Shown here: piece after piece, positions 63,432-64,000 of the stretch
Layout: each line of letters opens with the position of its first letter
Numbering within the stretch: the first letter of the stretch is position 1
Source: Pedobacter sp. SL55
Lineage (GTDB): Bacteria > Bacteroidota > Bacteroidia > Sphingobacteriales > Sphingobacteriaceae
Length of the DNA stretch: 64,000 nt
Reading direction: 5' to 3'
NCBI RefSeq assembly: GCF_026625705.1
Contig: NZ_CP113059.1
Span: forward strand, 2,356,001-2,420,000
Notes under the pieces: generated by a model
The model's input: the letters and a program-made list of their open reading frames with translations, nothing else
What the model was told of the DNA's origin: nothing
The model's database searches: none
Made by a program: the position numbers and the translations under genes

Positions 63432-64000
63432 AATGATAGTTTTAGCTTGTTAAACTTATACTCGTCTATAATAATTAGGTTGTCGTCAATAGTTTTTTGC
63501 GCTAAAAGCTCATGATTACCATTTGAGTTATCAAAAATAAAAGCGCCGTCAACAATTGGCAAATAAATATCGAATAAATTTTCGATACCTCGTACATATC
63601 TTCTTTCAATTACTTCTGGTAAAATATTATGTCCACCCTCAATAACCCTAGTTTTTACCCTCTCTTTTGCTAATTCTATGCTCTGCAACCAAAAGAATAA
63701 CAAAGTAACTGTATAACCTTTTTGTTGGGCCTCTGCTATTTTACCTTTATAGCTTTTTGTAGCTAACGTGGTTTCGAATGCAAAACTCTCATTGTTTTTC
63801 AACAGTTCATTAATTCGATTTAGCATTATTCTACCAGCTTCAAATGCAACTTTTTCTGGTTGGAAAGGAGATAAACCCTTCGCTATTTCATCTGCATTGA
63901 CAAACTCTTTACAGAAAATAATTTCGGGCAGGATGGTAAAAGATGCGGTAGTTTTTCCTGCACCGTTACAACCAGCAATTATGTAAAGGTTTTTGTCCGT
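63428..64000 (-). CDS. Zeta-toxin-like P-loop kinase, 5' end outside the window
   Basis: The frame runs off the right edge. Visible N-terminal residues include the Walker A loop IAGCNGAGKTTASF and the NADEIAKGLSP motif; then AFETTLATKSYKGKI, LFFWLQSIELAKERVKTRVI, the GGHNILPEVIERRY LID-like segment and a short C-terminal tail. These are the same landmarks as in the zeta-like kinase at 56549, but the proteins differ greatly. At least 190 residues are visible. Only the first few residues are missing if it resembles the other one. Confidence 0.8.
   Translation of the reverse strand, partial: TDKNLYIIAGCNGAGKTTASFTILPEIIFCKEFVNADEIAKGLSPFQPEKVAFEAGRIMLNRINELLKNNESFAFETTLATKSYKGKIAEAQQKGYTVTLLFFWLQSIELAKERVKTRVIEGGHNILPEVIERRYVRGIENLFDIYLPIVDGAFIFDNSNGNHELLAQKTIDDNLIIIDEYKFNKLKLSL

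Overview
The window is chromosomal DNA of a Bacteroidota bacterium, most likely a Sphingobacteriaceae member close to Pedobacter. The evidence is the division/cell-wall cluster with long Bacteroidota-type MraY, IspG and FtsZ (C-terminus ending NNSFLHDNVD), TAnnTTTG-type -7 promoter boxes, scarce Shine-Dalgarno sites, a histone H1-like small protein, a fused HemC-HemD and a bacillithiol gene (bshC). All names come from reading motifs; no database search was run.

Layout. (1) 1-15829: the dcw cluster on the + strand: rsmH (3' end), ftsL, ftsI, murE, mraY, murD, ftsW, a four-helix-bundle gene, murG, murC, ftsQ, ftsA, ftsZ. It makes and polymerises meso-DAP peptidoglycan precursor and builds the Z-ring; murF and ddl are absent. 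(2) 15990-21258: an AOS-family acyl-CoA transferase, a histone H1-like gene, a lipoprotein, dapA and a frameshifted ligA. (3) 21259-27019: a repeat-rich gap, parC, then a TPP riboswitch in front of a PnuC-type (PnuT) transporter and an acyl-CoA dehydrogenase-like gene. (4) 27249-38072: lipoprotein, rRNA methyltransferase-like protein, mlaF-mlaE, SDR, a PspC/LiaF/RDD envelope group, ispG, yjbQ and two hypotheticals. (5) 38707-45695: the accessory region: a triple-repeat protein, a DEDDh exonuclease, two overlapping DUF262 genes (one with a DUF1524 HNH motif), a WYL regulator overlapped by a possible PD-(D/E)xK-like gene, and a MazF pair whose antitoxin is frameshifted. This is the best candidate for a little-described defence system. 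(6) 46831-57841: haem synthesis: hemA, hemC-hemD fusion, hemB, hemL, a two-component pair with a TPR protein, hemE, a zeta-like kinase with a small partner, hemJ. (7) 57874-64000: outer-membrane and TPR proteins, an Ldh-type dehydrogenase, bshC, and a second zeta-like kinase with a small partner running off the end.

Three themes stand out. Four genes (ligA, the mazF antitoxin, hemA, hemB) each carry one small frameshift; three are normally essential, so uncorrected sequencing indels are the likeliest cause. Intergenic DNA holds several repeat families: a MITE-like element of about 100-160 bp in four copies, GTCATTTCGA-type hairpins, and low-complexity phrase repeats ending just before start codons, one of which appears inside ispG as coding sequence. 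Two zeta-like kinase/small-protein pairs and one MazF pair suggest active toxin-antitoxin exchange. No rRNA, tRNA, transposase or CRISPR array was seen.
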